A stretch of 64,000 bases of DNA from Hymenobacter ruricola (GCF_015694525.1 NZ_JADQDM010000015.1:1-64000); one strand, 5' to 3'; positions 16,176-26,176 are shown, counted from the stretch's first letter. Numbers and translations: made by a program. The notes: generated by a model from the letters alone, not told the origin.

Positions 16176-16910
16176 ATGGACGGGCCCCTGAACCGGGCAG
16201 GCCGGCTGCTGCGCTGGTTCGTGCGCCCCTTCGCGGGCCAGGAGCCCAGCTTCTACCGGGCCGTGACGGCCTGCCTGCTGGCCGCGGGCCTGTTCTGGCA
16301 AATGAATGCCCTGAACAAAACCTACACCACCCGCCTGAGCTGCCCCTTGGCCTGGCACTACGATTCGGCCCGCTACGTGCCGCTGCGGCCCCTGCCCACG
16401 GCCCTGCCCGTGACCGTGACGGGCCAGGGCTGGCGCCTGCTGCGGGCCAACATGGGTTGGGGCGTCCGGCCGGCCGACTTGCGCCCCGTTCCTCTGCCCG
16501 GCACCCGCTACCTGCCCCCCGCGGCATGGCGCCGCGGCCTGCAAAACGCCCTGGAGAACGTGCAGGTAACCGAGTGGGCCGGCGACACCCTGCGCCTCAC
16601 CTTCGACCGCTTTGCCACGCGCCGCCTGCCGCTGGTACTGGTTTCTGACACGGTTCCCGCTCCGGTCGTGCGCTTTAGCCCGGCGGTTGTGGCGTTTCGG
16701 GGGCCGGCCACTTTGATAAATTCACTGCCCAACCCCTACCCCGTGGCCCTCCCCCCGGGCTCGAACGACCCCGAAGGCACCGAGATAGAGCTGGTTGTTC
16801 CCGCACGGGTGCGGGCTTCGGCATCGGTGGTGCGGGCGCAGCGCGCCGGAGCGCCCGTGGCGCCTGCGCAACGGGGCCGGCGCCGCGCTTCTCACACTTC
16901 CCCTCATTGA
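16176..16910 (+). CDS. YbbR-like protein
   Basis: 244 residues. A single membrane helix near 28-42 (AVTACLLAAGLFWQM) is preceded by basic residues, and the rest should be periplasmic. Repeating segments such as ALPVTVTGQGWRLLR, RLPLVLVSDTVPAPVV and RFSPAVVAFRGPATLINSLPN resemble YbbR domains, which act as regulators of diadenylate cyclase CdaA in other phyla. The identity rests partly on position between yajC and coaE, the usual place in Bacteroidota. The basic C-terminus (RAQRAGAPVAPAQRGRRR) is low-complexity. Confidence 0.72.
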   Translation: MDGPLNRAGRLLRWFVRPFAGQEPSFYRAVTACLLAAGLFWQMNALNKTYTTRLSCPLAWHYDSARYVPLRPLPTALPVTVTGQGWRLLRANMGWGVRPADLRPVPLPGTRYLPPAAWRRGLQNALENVQVTEWAGDTLRLTFDRFATRRLPLVLVSDTVPAPVVRFSPAVVAFRGPATLINSLPNPYPVALPPGSNDPEGTEIELVVPARVRASASVVRAQRAGAPVAPAQRGRRRASHTSPH

Positions 16911-16912
16911 TT

Positions 16913-17518
16913 ATGCTACGCATTGGCATCACCGGCGGCATTGGCTCGGGCAAAAGCATTGCCAGTCGCTTGTTTCAGGCCTTGGGCGTGCCCACCTACG
17001 ACGCCGACTCCCGCGCCCGCTGGCTGATGGAAAACGGTCCCGCGTTGCGCCAGCAGCTCGGCGCCGCCTTCGGCCCGGATACGTACGATGCGGCCGGCCG
17101 CCTCAACCGCCCGGTGCTGGCGGCCACGGTTTTCAACAACCCCGGCCTGCTGGCCCAGCTCAACGCCCTGGTGCATCCACACGTGGGCACCGACTTTGAA
17201 ACCTGGGCGAAAACTCAGGAAGCCGCCGGGCACGCGTACGTGCTCAAGGAAGCCGCGCTGCTCTTTGAGGCGGGCTCTTATAAGCAGCTCGACCGCATCA
17301 TCACGGTGTTTGCGCCGCTGGCGGTGCGCGAGGCGCGGGTGCTGCGCCGCGACGCCCACCGTTCCCGGACCGACGTGCAAGCCATCATGGCCAAACAGCT
17401 GAGCGAGGACGAAAAGCGGCAGCGCGCCGACTACGTCCTCACCAACGACGACGTGCTGCCGCTGCTGCCGCAGGTGCTGGCCCTGCACGCCGCGTTCAGC
17501 GCTCCGCAGGGCACGTAA
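16913..17518 (+). CDS. coaE: Dephospho-CoA kinase
   Basis: 201 residues. The P-loop GGIGSGKS is at 8-15, then YDADSRARWLM, the CoA-binding region HPHVGTDFETWA (here HVGTDFE in place of the usual HPxI/R), the lid KEAALLFEAGSY and RVLRRDAHRSRTDVQAIMAKQ. It phosphorylates dephospho-CoA with ATP, the last step of CoA synthesis. ATG 16913 lies two bases behind the stop of the YbbR-like gene, so the two are coupled; a TTG at 16907 is possible but less likely. Confidence 0.93.
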   Translation: MLRIGITGGIGSGKSIASRLFQALGVPTYDADSRARWLMENGPALRQQLGAAFGPDTYDAAGRLNRPVLAATVFNNPGLLAQLNALVHPHVGTDFETWAKTQEAAGHAYVLKEAALLFEAGSYKQLDRIITVFAPLAVREARVLRRDAHRSRTDVQAIMAKQLSEDEKRQRADYVLTNDDVLPLLPQVLALHAAFSAPQGT

Positions 17519-17575
17519 AAAAGGCTGCCTCTTGCGAAACAGCCTCCTTCTGGTAGATTGATGAGCTTGCTCCGG

Positions 17576-17896
17576 TTACAACCGGCCCGAATAGTCCTCC
17601 AGGGTATCAATTACTTTCAGCAGTTGGGGAACGGCCAAGGAGTAATAAATCTTGGTACCCACTTTGCTCGACTTCAGCACGCCCCGGTCTTTGAGGGTGA
17701 TGAGGTGTTGCGAAGCAATGGCCTGCGGCAGGTCGAGGGCTTGGTAGATATCGGTAACGGACATTTGGCTGTCTTTGCCTTTGGTTTTGCCCAGCAGGTC
17801 AACAATAGCCAGTCGTTTGGGGTGCGAGAGAACCTTGAGCATAGCCGCGGCACGGTCCAACTGTTGCGCTTCAACACGCGAATGCAATGGTTTCAT
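17576..17896 (-). CDS. ArsR family transcriptional regulator
   Basis: 106 residues, a single winged-helix domain: AAMLKVLSHPKRLAIVDLL, MSVTDIYQALDLPQAIASQHLITLKDRGVL (recognition helix QAIASQHL) and VGTKIYYSL for the wing. It lacks the ELCVCDL cysteine motif and has no cysteine at all, so it does not sense metals in the classic ArsR way. It faces the glutamate dehydrogenase-like gene at 18139; palindromes in the shared gap (17955-17968, 17981-18012) are candidate operators. Confidence 0.9.
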   Translation of the reverse strand: MKPLHSRVEAQQLDRAAAMLKVLSHPKRLAIVDLLGKTKGKDSQMSVTDIYQALDLPQAIASQHLITLKDRGVLKSSKVGTKIYYSLAVPQLLKVIDTLEDYSGRL

Positions 17897-17954
17897 GAAA
17901 TCAATAAAAAGTGAACGGAAAAATGGAAGCGTAGAATAAGTGCAATACAGTTGT

Positions 17955-17968
17955 ACTACTCAGGTAGT
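17955..17968. promoter_or_regulatory. Candidate ArsR-type operator palindrome
   Basis: ACTACTCAGGTAGT is a perfect 5-4-5 inverted repeat 59 bases upstream of the ArsR gene, in the divergent gap. A related ATACTTGAGTAT lies near 18018. Assignment as an operator is by position only. Confidence 0.4.
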
Positions 17969-17980
17969 TCCTAAGCAGCC

Positions 17981-18012
17981 CGCAAAATAGGGAAGAAAGA
18001 ACCTATTTTGCG
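17981..18012. repeat. AT-rich hairpin in the arsR / dehydrogenase gap
   Basis: CGCAAAATAGG (17981-17991) and CCTATTTTGCG (18002-18012) are perfect 11-bp arms with a 10-base purine loop. It could be a regulator site or a leader hairpin; no T-tract follows. Confidence 0.6.
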
Positions 18013-18092
18013 CTGCAATACTTGAGTATCTAAAGATTTTATTTCTGCGCCAAATGCAATTCGGTTTTCGGGACCGGCCGTGGGCTGGGCCT

Positions 18093-18100
18093 TACCTTTG
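18093..18100 (+). promoter_or_regulatory. -7 box TACCTTTG for the dehydrogenase at 18139
   Basis: A full match to TAnnTTTG, 38 bases before the ATG. No clear TTG at the -33 position. It excludes the longer TTG-initiated frame at 18112 only weakly, since transcription would start near 18106. Confidence 0.6.
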
Positions 18101-18138
18101 CGGCTCTGCTTTTGGAGACGCTTTTTTGTGCCCCGCCG

Positions 18139-19368
18139 ATGCTTGACCTGCTTACCAAGTTTGAAAACAAACGCCCCGAAATCGTTTTCGAGTGGCAAGA
18201 CGCCGAAACCGAAGCCGAAGGCTGGGTGGTCATCAATTCCTTGCGCGGCGGCGCGGCCGGGGGCGGCACGCGCATGCGCAAAGGCCTGGACAAGCGCGAG
18301 GTAGAAAGCCTGGCAAAGACGATGGAGGTCAAGTTCACGGTATCGGGGCCGGCAATTGGCGGCGCGAAATCGGGCATCAATTTCGACCCGCAGGACCCGC
18401 GCAAGCGCGGGGTGTTGGAACGCTGGTACCGGGCCGTCATTCCGCTTCTGAAGAACTACTACGGCACCGGTGGGGACCTTAACGTGGATGAGATACATGA
18501 GGTTATCCCTATCACTGAAGAATACGGTCTTTGGCACCCGCAGGAGGGCGTCGTAAACGGCCACTACCGCGCCACCGAACCCCAGAAAATCCAGAAGCTG
18601 GGCCAGCTGCGCCAAGGCGTGGTGAAGGTGGTGGAAGACGCCGCTTTTTCGCCTGACCTGGCCCGCAAATACACCGTGGCCGACCTCATCACCGGCTACG
18701 GCGTGGCCGAAGCCGTGCGCCACTACTACCGCCTCTGGCCCGGCACCGACGTGCGCGGGCAGCGGGCCATCATCCAGGGCTGGGGCAACGTGGGCGCGGC
18801 GGCCGCCTACTACCTGGCCGGCCAGGGCGTGCGCATCGTGGGCATCATCGACCGGGCCGGCGGGCTGCTGAGCCCCGAAGGCTTCGGCCTGGAAGAAATC
18901 CGGGCGCTGCTGCTGGCCCGCCAGGGCAACGCGCTGACGGCCGACAACTTACTCTCGTTCGAGGAAATCAACGAGAAGGTGTGGTCCGTGGGGGCCGACA
19001 TTTTTATTCCCGCCGCGGCCTCGCGCCTCGTGGCGCGGGCGCAGGTGGAGCAGTTGCTGGCCGGCGGCCTGAAGGTGATTAGCTGCGGGGCCAACGTGCC
19101 CTTCGCCGACCCCGAAATTTTCTTCGGTCCCACCGGCGTCTACGCCGACGAGCGCGCGGCCGTCGTGCCCGACTTCATCGCCAACTGCGGCATGGCCCGC
19201 GTGTTTGCCTACCTCATGGAAACCGGCGCTGAAATCACCGACCAAGCCATTTTCGCCGATACGTCGCGCATCATCGGCGCGGCCTTGGAGCGCACGCACG
19301 CCGAGGATGCGCAGCCCACCGGCATTGCGCAGCGCTCGTTTGAAATGGCACTGCGGCAGCTGGTGTAA
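18139..19368 (+). CDS. Glu/Leu/Phe/Val dehydrogenase family protein (glutamate dehydrogenase-like)
   Basis: 409 residues. Start at MLDLLTKFENKRPEIVFEW. The N-terminal domain carries GGAAGGGTRMRKGLDKREVESLAKTM (typical of this family) and SGPAIGGAKSGI with the catalytic Lys region; GGAKSGI replaces the usual GGAKGGI. An insertion of about 40 residues (EEYGLWHPQEGVVNGHYRATEPQKIQ) separates it from the NAD domain, GQRAIIQGWGNVGAAAAYYL. Later come ISCGANVPF and PDFIANCGMARVFAYLME. It probably deaminates or aminates an amino acid; glutamate is the likely but unproven substrate. It is divergent from an ArsR gene. Confidence 0.85.
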   Translation: MLDLLTKFENKRPEIVFEWQDAETEAEGWVVINSLRGGAAGGGTRMRKGLDKREVESLAKTMEVKFTVSGPAIGGAKSGINFDPQDPRKRGVLERWYRAVIPLLKNYYGTGGDLNVDEIHEVIPITEEYGLWHPQEGVVNGHYRATEPQKIQKLGQLRQGVVKVVEDAAFSPDLARKYTVADLITGYGVAEAVRHYYRLWPGTDVRGQRAIIQGWGNVGAAAAYYLAGQGVRIVGIIDRAGGLLSPEGFGLEEIRALLLARQGNALTADNLLSFEEINEKVWSVGADIFIPAAASRLVARAQVEQLLAGGLKVISCGANVPFADPEIFFGPTGVYADERAAVVPDFIANCGMARVFAYLMETGAEITDQAIFADTSRIIGAALERTHAEDAQPTGIAQRSFEMALRQLV

Positions 19369-19405
19369 GGCAAAATGCACTCAGGAGAATAGCAACCAGT
19401 CAGGT

Positions 19406-19478
19406 CGAGCTTGCCCGCAGTATTGCTTTGGCCCGCTGCAATCGATTGTAGCGGACCGGCAGCCCGGGCAGGCTCGGC
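19406..19478. repeat. Long hairpin with 22-bp palindromic centre
   Basis: Outer arms CGAGCTTGCCCG (19406-19417) and CGGGCAGGCTCG (19467-19478) pair at 11 of 12 positions. Inside lies a 22-bp near-perfect palindrome, CCGCT-G-CAATCGATTG-T-AGCGG (19433-19454). It stands between the dehydrogenase stop and the promoter of the LOG gene. Confidence 0.75.
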
Positions 19479-19539
19479 ATCCGGCTCTTATTCAAGCGCT
19501 GAAACTTCGCCCACGCGTGTTTATTTGCCAACAAATCGA

Positions 19540-19582
19540 TATCTTTGACGCCCTACTTTTGATTCGCCCCGGTCCGGGGCGA
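19540..19582 (+). promoter_or_regulatory. -7 box and terminator-like leader hairpin of the LOG gene
   Basis: TATCTTTG (19540-19547) is a consensus -7 box. Twenty bases downstream the transcript would hold TCGCCCC-GGTCC-GGGGCGA (19564-19582), immediately followed by TTTTGTTTT, which has the shape of an intrinsic terminator inside the 5' leader, 32 bases before the ATG at 19615. Attenuation is possible. Confidence 0.55.
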
Positions 19583-19614
19583 TTTTGTTTTGGTAGGAAT
19601 TCCCACTTGTACTT

Positions 19615-20481
19615 ATGTCTACACTCAAAAAACCCAAGACCAGCAAAACCAAAGTCGCCGACGAGATGCTGAACGCCGGCAGCGGCAAAACCATCAAGCA
19701 GCCCAACGTCAACGACGACAAACTGACCTCCATCACGGAAATGCGCCAGACGCACGGCGAGCCGGCCATGGCCCTCGAAGACGAGCAGCGCCTGCGCAAA
19801 GCTTTCGTGGACAAGGACTGGAACGAAATTAAAATCGCCGACAGCTGGCAGATTTTCAAGGTGATGGCTGAGTTTGTGGAGGGCTTCGAGAAGATGTCCA
19901 AAATCGGCCCGTGCGTGAGCATCTTCGGCTCGGCCCGCACCAAGCCCGACAACCCGTATTACCAGATGGCCGAGGAAATTGCGGCCAAGCTGGTGCGCCA
20001 CGGCTACGGCGTCATCACGGGCGGGGGCCCCGGCATCATGGAAGCCGGCAACAAGGGAGCCCGCTCCGAGGGCGGTAAATCGGTGGGCCTCAACATCGAG
20101 CTGCCCTTCGAGCAAACCCACAACATCTACATCGACCAGGACAAGTGCATCAACTTCGACTACTTTTTCGTGCGCAAGGTGATGTTTGTGAAGTACGCGC
20201 AGGCCTTCGTGGGCATGCCCGGCGGCTTTGGCACGCTCGACGAGCTGTTTGAGGCCATGACGCTGATTCAGACCAAGAAAATCAGCCGTTTCCCCATCGT
20301 GCTGGTGGGCTCGGCCTACTGGAACGGCCTGTTTAAGTGGGTGAACGACGTGATGCTGCTGGAAGAAAAAAACATTTCGCCCGAGGACATGAATCTCGTG
20401 CAGATTGTGGACGACGCCAGCGAGGCGGTGAAAATCATCGACGACTTCTACCACAAGTACCTGCTGTCGCCGAACTTCTAA
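19615..20481 (+). CDS. LOG family protein (TIGR00730, nucleotide phosphoribohydrolase-like)
   Basis: 288 residues. A polar N-terminus (about 1-90) is followed by a Rossmann-like fold with both LOG motifs: GGGPGIMEAGNKGA near 140-153 and PGGFGTLDELFEAM near 201-214, the latter holding the catalytic-site PGGxGT and Glu. ISIFGSARTKPDNPYY-type sequence (CVSIFGSARTKPDNPYY) opens the fold. LOG enzymes release the base from nucleoside 5'-monophosphates; many bacterial members act on AMP or cytokinin nucleotides. It ends 28 bp before a strong terminator. Confidence 0.9.
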   Translation: MSTLKKPKTSKTKVADEMLNAGSGKTIKQPNVNDDKLTSITEMRQTHGEPAMALEDEQRLRKAFVDKDWNEIKIADSWQIFKVMAEFVEGFEKMSKIGPCVSIFGSARTKPDNPYYQMAEEIAAKLVRHGYGVITGGGPGIMEAGNKGARSEGGKSVGLNIELPFEQTHNIYIDQDKCINFDYFFVRKVMFVKYAQAFVGMPGGFGTLDELFEAMTLIQTKKISRFPIVLVGSAYWNGLFKWVNDVMLLEEKNISPEDMNLVQIVDDASEAVKIIDDFYHKYLLSPNF

Positions 20482-20508
20482 ACCGGCCCGGCAACATCGT
20501 GGTTACCC

Positions 20509-20537
20509 AAAGCCGCTTCTTCGGAAGCGGCTTTTTT
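20509..20537 (+). terminator. Intrinsic terminator behind the LOG gene
   Basis: AAAGCCGCTTC-TTCG-GAAGCGGCTTTTTT: a perfect 11-bp stem with a UUCG tetraloop and T6. It also lies 34 bases before the lycopene cyclase start, so that gene's promoter must overlap or follow it. Confidence 0.92.
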
Positions 20538-20570
20538 GTGGGTAGCTTTCGCCTTCCGTTGCCGTTGCCT

Positions 20571-21770
20571 ATGCCCTCCCCCGCTTTCGCCGCTGATGTT
20601 GACTTCGACTACCTCGTTGTGGGCGGCGGCGCGGCGGGCCTCAGCCTGGCCTTTCACATCGCGCAGGAGCCGCGCCTGGCCGATAAAAAAGTGCTGCTCA
20701 TTGAGCCCGAAGCCAAAGAGCAGAACGACCGGACTTGGTCGTTCTGGGCCGATGCGCCCACGGTGTTCGACGGCATTGTGGCGCACGAGTGGCGGCAGAT
20801 TGCCTTCCGCAGCCCCGGCTTTGCGCGGGTCATCGACCTTGGGCGCTACCGCTACAAAACCATCAACGGGCTGGATTATTACCGCTTCGTGCGCCGGGCG
20901 CTGGCCGATAATCCGCAGTTTACCTTGGTGCGCGGCGCCGTGACCGGGCTGGAAAACACCCCCGCCGGTGCCCGAGCGCACATGGAAATAGCCGGGCAGT
21001 CTTTCACGGCCCGCTACGCCTTCGACAGCCGCCCGCCAAACCTGGCCAAGCAGCAGCCCACGAAGCACCGCTACCTGTTGCAGCACTTCGTGGGCTGGGA
21101 AATTGAAACCGAAACCGATGTTTTCGACCCAGCCACGGTGGAGTTTATGGACTTTCGCGGCGAGCAGCATCATGAGGCGCGGTTTATCTACGTGCTGCCC
21201 TTCTCGGCTCGCAAAGCGTTGGTAGAGTACACGTTATTTTCAGAAAAAGTATTGCCTAAAGCGGAATACGAAGCGGCTATTCGCGACTATCTAAGCCACA
21301 CGCTCGGCTTGAAATCTTACCACATTGTGGCCGAGGAAGTGGGCGCCATTCCGATGACGGACCACCCGCTGCCGGCCCGCAACGGCCCGCACATCCTCAA
21401 CCTGGGCACCCGCGGCGGGCGAGCCAAGCCCAGCACCGGCTACGCCTTCAAGCGCATCCAGCAGCACTCGGAGCGGCTGGTGGCGGCGCTGGCCAGCACC
21501 GGCCGTCCGCCCGCCGACCCCACCGGCGACAAATGGCAGTTCCGCCTCTTCGACACGCTGCTGCTCGACATCATGAAGCGCCGCGGCGAAACCACGCGGG
21601 ACATTTTCCGCCAATTGTTTGAGCGCAACCCGGTGGAGCGCATCTTCCGCTTTCTGGACGAGGAAACGTCGTGGGCCGACAACCTGCGGGTGATGAACTC
21701 GGTGTCGGCGGGCCCGTTCATGCGGTCCATTGCGCAGGTGCTGCGGGGCCGGCCGGGCCAGCGCGAGTAG
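20571..21770 (+). CDS. crtY: Lycopene beta-cyclase family protein
   Basis: 399 residues. FAD-binding motif DYLVVGGGAAGLSLA at 14-28, then EPEAKEQNDRTWSFWAD with the conserved NDRTWSFW of CrtY/CrtL cyclases. Further motifs: FDSRPP (DSRP), LQHFVGWEIET, VEFMDFR, FIYVLPFS and EEVGAIPMTDHP (cyclase motif E-x-G-x-IPM), then GTRGGRAKPSTGYAF. It converts the psi ends of lycopene to beta rings, or gamma-carotene-type intermediates of flexixanthin-like pigments. No other carotenoid gene is adjacent. The start at 20571 gives a normal length; an upstream open frame crosses the terminator. Confidence 0.92.
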   Translation: MPSPAFAADVDFDYLVVGGGAAGLSLAFHIAQEPRLADKKVLLIEPEAKEQNDRTWSFWADAPTVFDGIVAHEWRQIAFRSPGFARVIDLGRYRYKTINGLDYYRFVRRALADNPQFTLVRGAVTGLENTPAGARAHMEIAGQSFTARYAFDSRPPNLAKQQPTKHRYLLQHFVGWEIETETDVFDPATVEFMDFRGEQHHEARFIYVLPFSARKALVEYTLFSEKVLPKAEYEAAIRDYLSHTLGLKSYHIVAEEVGAIPMTDHPLPARNGPHILNLGTRGGRAKPSTGYAFKRIQQHSERLVAALASTGRPPADPTGDKWQFRLFDTLLLDIMKRRGETTRDIFRQLFERNPVERIFRFLDEETSWADNLRVMNSVSAGPFMRSIAQVLRGRPGQRE

Positions 21771-21784
21771 CCTCCAAGGGCTTT

Positions 21785-22531
21785 CTACCGTTGCGGGGCC
21801 AATTCCAGGCAGGTGCGGGCGGCTTGCACGGTGGCGGCCGAAATGGGCCGCAGCTGCGGCTCGGCTTCCGAAAGGTTGAGCAGGTAGCCGGACAGCTCGG
21901 GCAGGTTGTCGAGGTCGTGGGTGCTGCACAACACGGTTTTTCCCTGCGTGGTGGCCCACTGATGCACCAAGCCGAACACTTGGCGCCGGTAGTACACGTC
22001 GAGCTGCTGGGTGGGCTCGTCCAGCAAATACACCTGGGCATCCTGCAGGCTGAGCTGCGCCAGCCACACCAGCTGCTGCTCGCCGCCGGAGAGCTGGGTA
22101 AAGTCGCGCGCGGCGAGGTGGGCCATGCCTACCTGGGCCAGCGCGGCATCGGCCAGCGCGTAATCGGCCGGAGCATAAGCGCTTAGCAGGCCGTGGTGGC
22201 GGTAGCGGCCCATCACCACCAGCTCGCGCACGGCAACGGAGAAATCAATGCTGCCGCGCTGGGGCAGGTAGCCCAGCAGGCCGGCAGCGGCAGCCCGGCG
22301 CAAGCTGCGCACTTCCTGCCCCAGCAACTGCACGCTGCCCTGGTAGGGCAGCTGCCCCGTGAGCACCCGAAACAGCGTGGTTTTGCCGCTGCCGTTGTGG
22401 CCCACCACGGCCACGAAAGCGGGCGCGGGCAGGCACAAAAAAAGGTTGCGAACCAACACCCTTCCGGGGTAGCCCGCAACCAGATTTTCTATTTGAAGTG
22501 CTTGGTGCTTGGTTATCAGTGCTTGGCTCAT
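21785..22531 (-). CDS. ABC transporter ATP-binding protein, FecE/BtuD type (orphan)
   Basis: 248 residues. Walker A GHNGSGKT at 44-51, Q-loop GYLPQRGSIDF, signature LSGGEQQLVWLAQ and Walker B VYLLDEPTQQLD, then the switch His in CSTHDLDNL. The VRELVVMGRY segment is typical of the iron-siderophore/cobalamin/zinc uptake ATPases. No permease or binding protein is near, so the partner must be encoded elsewhere. The first ten codons (MSQALITKHQ) are made of the palindromic repeat at 22498-22580, which suggests the present start was created or moved by the element. Confidence 0.88.
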   Translation of the reverse strand: MSQALITKHQALQIENLVAGYPGRVLVRNLFLCLPAPAFVAVVGHNGSGKTTLFRVLTGQLPYQGSVQLLGQEVRSLRRAAAAGLLGYLPQRGSIDFSVAVRELVVMGRYRHHGLLSAYAPADYALADAALAQVGMAHLAARDFTQLSGGEQQLVWLAQLSLQDAQVYLLDEPTQQLDVYYRRQVFGLVHQWATTQGKTVLCSTHDLDNLPELSGYLLNLSEAEPQLRPISAATVQAARTCLELAPQR

Positions 22532-22580
22532 TGCTGGCAGTTAATCCTGGAAATAGCCAAGCACCAACAACCAAGCACCA
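22498..22580. repeat. Inverted repeat with GTGCTTG-type arms, overlapping a gene start
   Basis: Outer arms TGGTGCTTGGTT (22503-22514) and AACCAAGCACCA (22569-22580); inner arms GTGCTTGGCT (22519-22528) and AGCCAAGCAC (22555-22564). The word GTGCTTG occurs three times on the left. The left half codes for the N-terminus of the ATPase at 21785-22531; the right half lies just past the stop of 22588-22809. Confidence 0.85.
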
Positions 22581-22587
22581 GACACCA

Positions 22588-22809
22588 TTAATATTCGTCC
22601 TCGTTGAACATGAAGTCCTCCTTGGTGGGGTAGTCGGGCCACACTTCCTCGATGTTTTCGTAGGGCTGGCCGTCGTCTTCCAGGGCTTGGAGGTTTTCCA
22701 CCACTTCCATGGGCGCGCCCGAGCGGATGGAGAAGTCAATCAGTTCGTCTTTGGTGGCGGGCCAGGGAGCATCTTCCAGGTAAGAAGCCAGTTCGAGTGT
22801 CCAATACAT
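22588..22809 (-). CDS. DUF2795 protein
   Basis: 73 residues, the whole length of the family: MYWTLELASYLEDAPWPATK, then DELIDFSIRSGAPMEVVENLQ and the acidic end PDYPTKEDFMFNEDEY. DUF2795 proteins are short helical proteins, broadly conserved in Bacteroidota, with no known function. It stands between the DUF349 gene and the ATPase gene on the same strand. Confidence 0.92.
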   Translation of the reverse strand: MYWTLELASYLEDAPWPATKDELIDFSIRSGAPMEVVENLQALEDDGQPYENIEEVWPDYPTKEDFMFNEDEY

Positions 22810-22922
22810 AGGAGTCGGATAAAAAAAGGTGGGCGAAGGTAACTATTTCCGGGCAAGATACAAGCCCGAAACGAGGGCCTTGTGGGCGGTATTTCCGGCA
22901 ACGCAAAACGCGGCCCAAAGTT

Positions 22923-24239
22923 TTAGCCAGCCGCCTGTGCCTGCTGGGTAAACAAGGCAATCAGGTCGTTTTTCGTGCGAATTTTGCGTTCAAACGACCG
23001 GATTTTGGTTTGCAGCAGCTGCCGGAACGAGTCATTGGCGGCGCTGGGGCTCAGCTTGTCGAGGTTGTCGCGCAGGGTGGCCAGTTCGGCGTGGTCGTCG
23101 GTGAGCATCTCGCGCAGGGTGCTGGCCCGGAAGCGCGCCCGCTCGGCCGGGGCCGTGGGCAGGGTTTCGGTGGCGGCGCGCTTGCGCAGGTGGTACTCCA
23201 GGGCACTGAGCTCGAATATCTTGTCGCAGGCCACCATGAAGCGCTGCCAGATGCGGTCGGACTCTTCGCCGCGCACGGTGCCGACCTGTTTCCATTCGGC
23301 CTGCAGGGCTTTGGCCTGGTGAATGGCTTCCTGGGGCGGTACGGCCATCAGGGCTTCGGCACGCTCGGCGAGGACGCGCTTGCGGGCCAGCAGCTGCTCG
23401 GGGGTGGCGGCGGCACCGAGGCCGGCGGCCTGCTGGGCGGCAATGTGGGCTTTGAGGCGCTCGAAGAAATGATTGTTGGCCGCGCGGAAGCGCGTCCAGA
23501 GCTCGGAGGCCTGCTTTTTGGGCAGGGTGCCGTTTACTTCGCGCCAGGCCTGCTGCAGCAGCTTGAGCTGGCGGGAGGTGGCTTCGAACTGGTCGGAGTT
23601 TTTTAGGTTTTCGGCCTGCTGAATGAGGTCGCGGTAGCGATTTTGCACGCGCGCCGCCATGGCCTTTTTGTCGGACTGGAAAGCCTTGCGCCGGTCGAAA
23701 AATTCCTGGATGGCGGCCTGGAAACGGGTTTCCAGTTCGTCGGTCAGGGCTTTGTCGATGGGGCCGGTTTTGAGCCAGCCCTGGCGCAGGTCCTTCACCT
23801 TTTCGCTGGCCGACACCCACTCCACGCTGTCGCGCAGGGCTTCGGCCTCCTGAATAAAGCCCAGCTTGGTGGCCAGGTTTTTCTCCCGGTTTTGGCTCAC
23901 GGTCACGCCAATGGCCTGCTCGGTCTCGGTGAGGCGGCGGTGCAGGCTCTCGAAATCGCCGAGGCCGTCGAAGGTCAGCAGCTGCTCTTTGAGGTGCAGC
24001 GCCTTCATCAAAAACGACCCTTTGTTTTCGCTGGCGTCCATTTTGGCCAGCAAGGCGTCTACTTTCGCGCGTAGCGTCTCAAAGCGGTGAGCGAAGTAGA
24101 GGAGGGCGGCTTCGTCGGTTTCTTTGACCAGGCCAATCTGGCGGGCGGGCTGGGCAAGCACGGGGCGCAGCCACACGCCGCCGGCTTCCACGTAGCCGTA
24201 GCGCTGGGCTTCGGCCAGCAAGTGGTCGGTTGGTTCCAT
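22923..24239 (-). CDS. DUF349 domain protein
   Basis: 438 residues. After about 130 residues of unknown N-terminus there are several DUF349 helical repeats of about 70 residues, each with the pattern W-x-x-(T/V)GP/V, for example LRQGWLKTGPIDKALTDELETRFQAAIQEFF, QQAWREVNGTLPKKQASELWTRFRAANNHFF and LQAEWKQVGTVRGEESDRIWQRFMVACDKIF. The end is basic and helical. DUF349 proteins are coiled-coil-like and abundant in Bacteroidota; function unknown. It is divergent from EttA across a 272-bp gap holding a purine-rich stretch (24260-24325). Confidence 0.92.
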   Translation of the reverse strand: MEPTDHLLAEAQRYGYVEAGGVWLRPVLAQPARQIGLVKETDEAALLYFAHRFETLRAKVDALLAKMDASENKGSFLMKALHLKEQLLTFDGLGDFESLHRRLTETEQAIGVTVSQNREKNLATKLGFIQEAEALRDSVEWVSASEKVKDLRQGWLKTGPIDKALTDELETRFQAAIQEFFDRRKAFQSDKKAMAARVQNRYRDLIQQAENLKNSDQFEATSRQLKLLQQAWREVNGTLPKKQASELWTRFRAANNHFFERLKAHIAAQQAAGLGAAATPEQLLARKRVLAERAEALMAVPPQEAIHQAKALQAEWKQVGTVRGEESDRIWQRFMVACDKIFELSALEYHLRKRAATETLPTAPAERARFRASTLREMLTDDHAELATLRDNLDKLSPSAANDSFRQLLQTKIRSFERKIRTKNDLIALFTQQAQAAG

Positions 24240-24511
24240 ACTGATGTGTAAGCTCGTGGGTAGGAGGGCGAGGGGGAAGAGGGAAAAGGAATGAAGTGGC
24301 TGAAAAGGGAAGGGGAAGGGAATACAAGTTTACGGTAAAAAGGTGATGTAATGATGTAGGCCCCGGGAAACGGGCCCGAAAGCGGGTTCGATGTCGCCCC
24401 GCGGCCGACGCATGGGCCGCAAAACCCGGCGGCCGAGGCATGGCCCACAAGCCGGGGTTGTCGTTCTTTGCGGCTGCAATTCTTTCATTCGCCCTTTCCC
24501 CACGATTTCCC

Positions 24512-26176
<1,665 letters not shown>

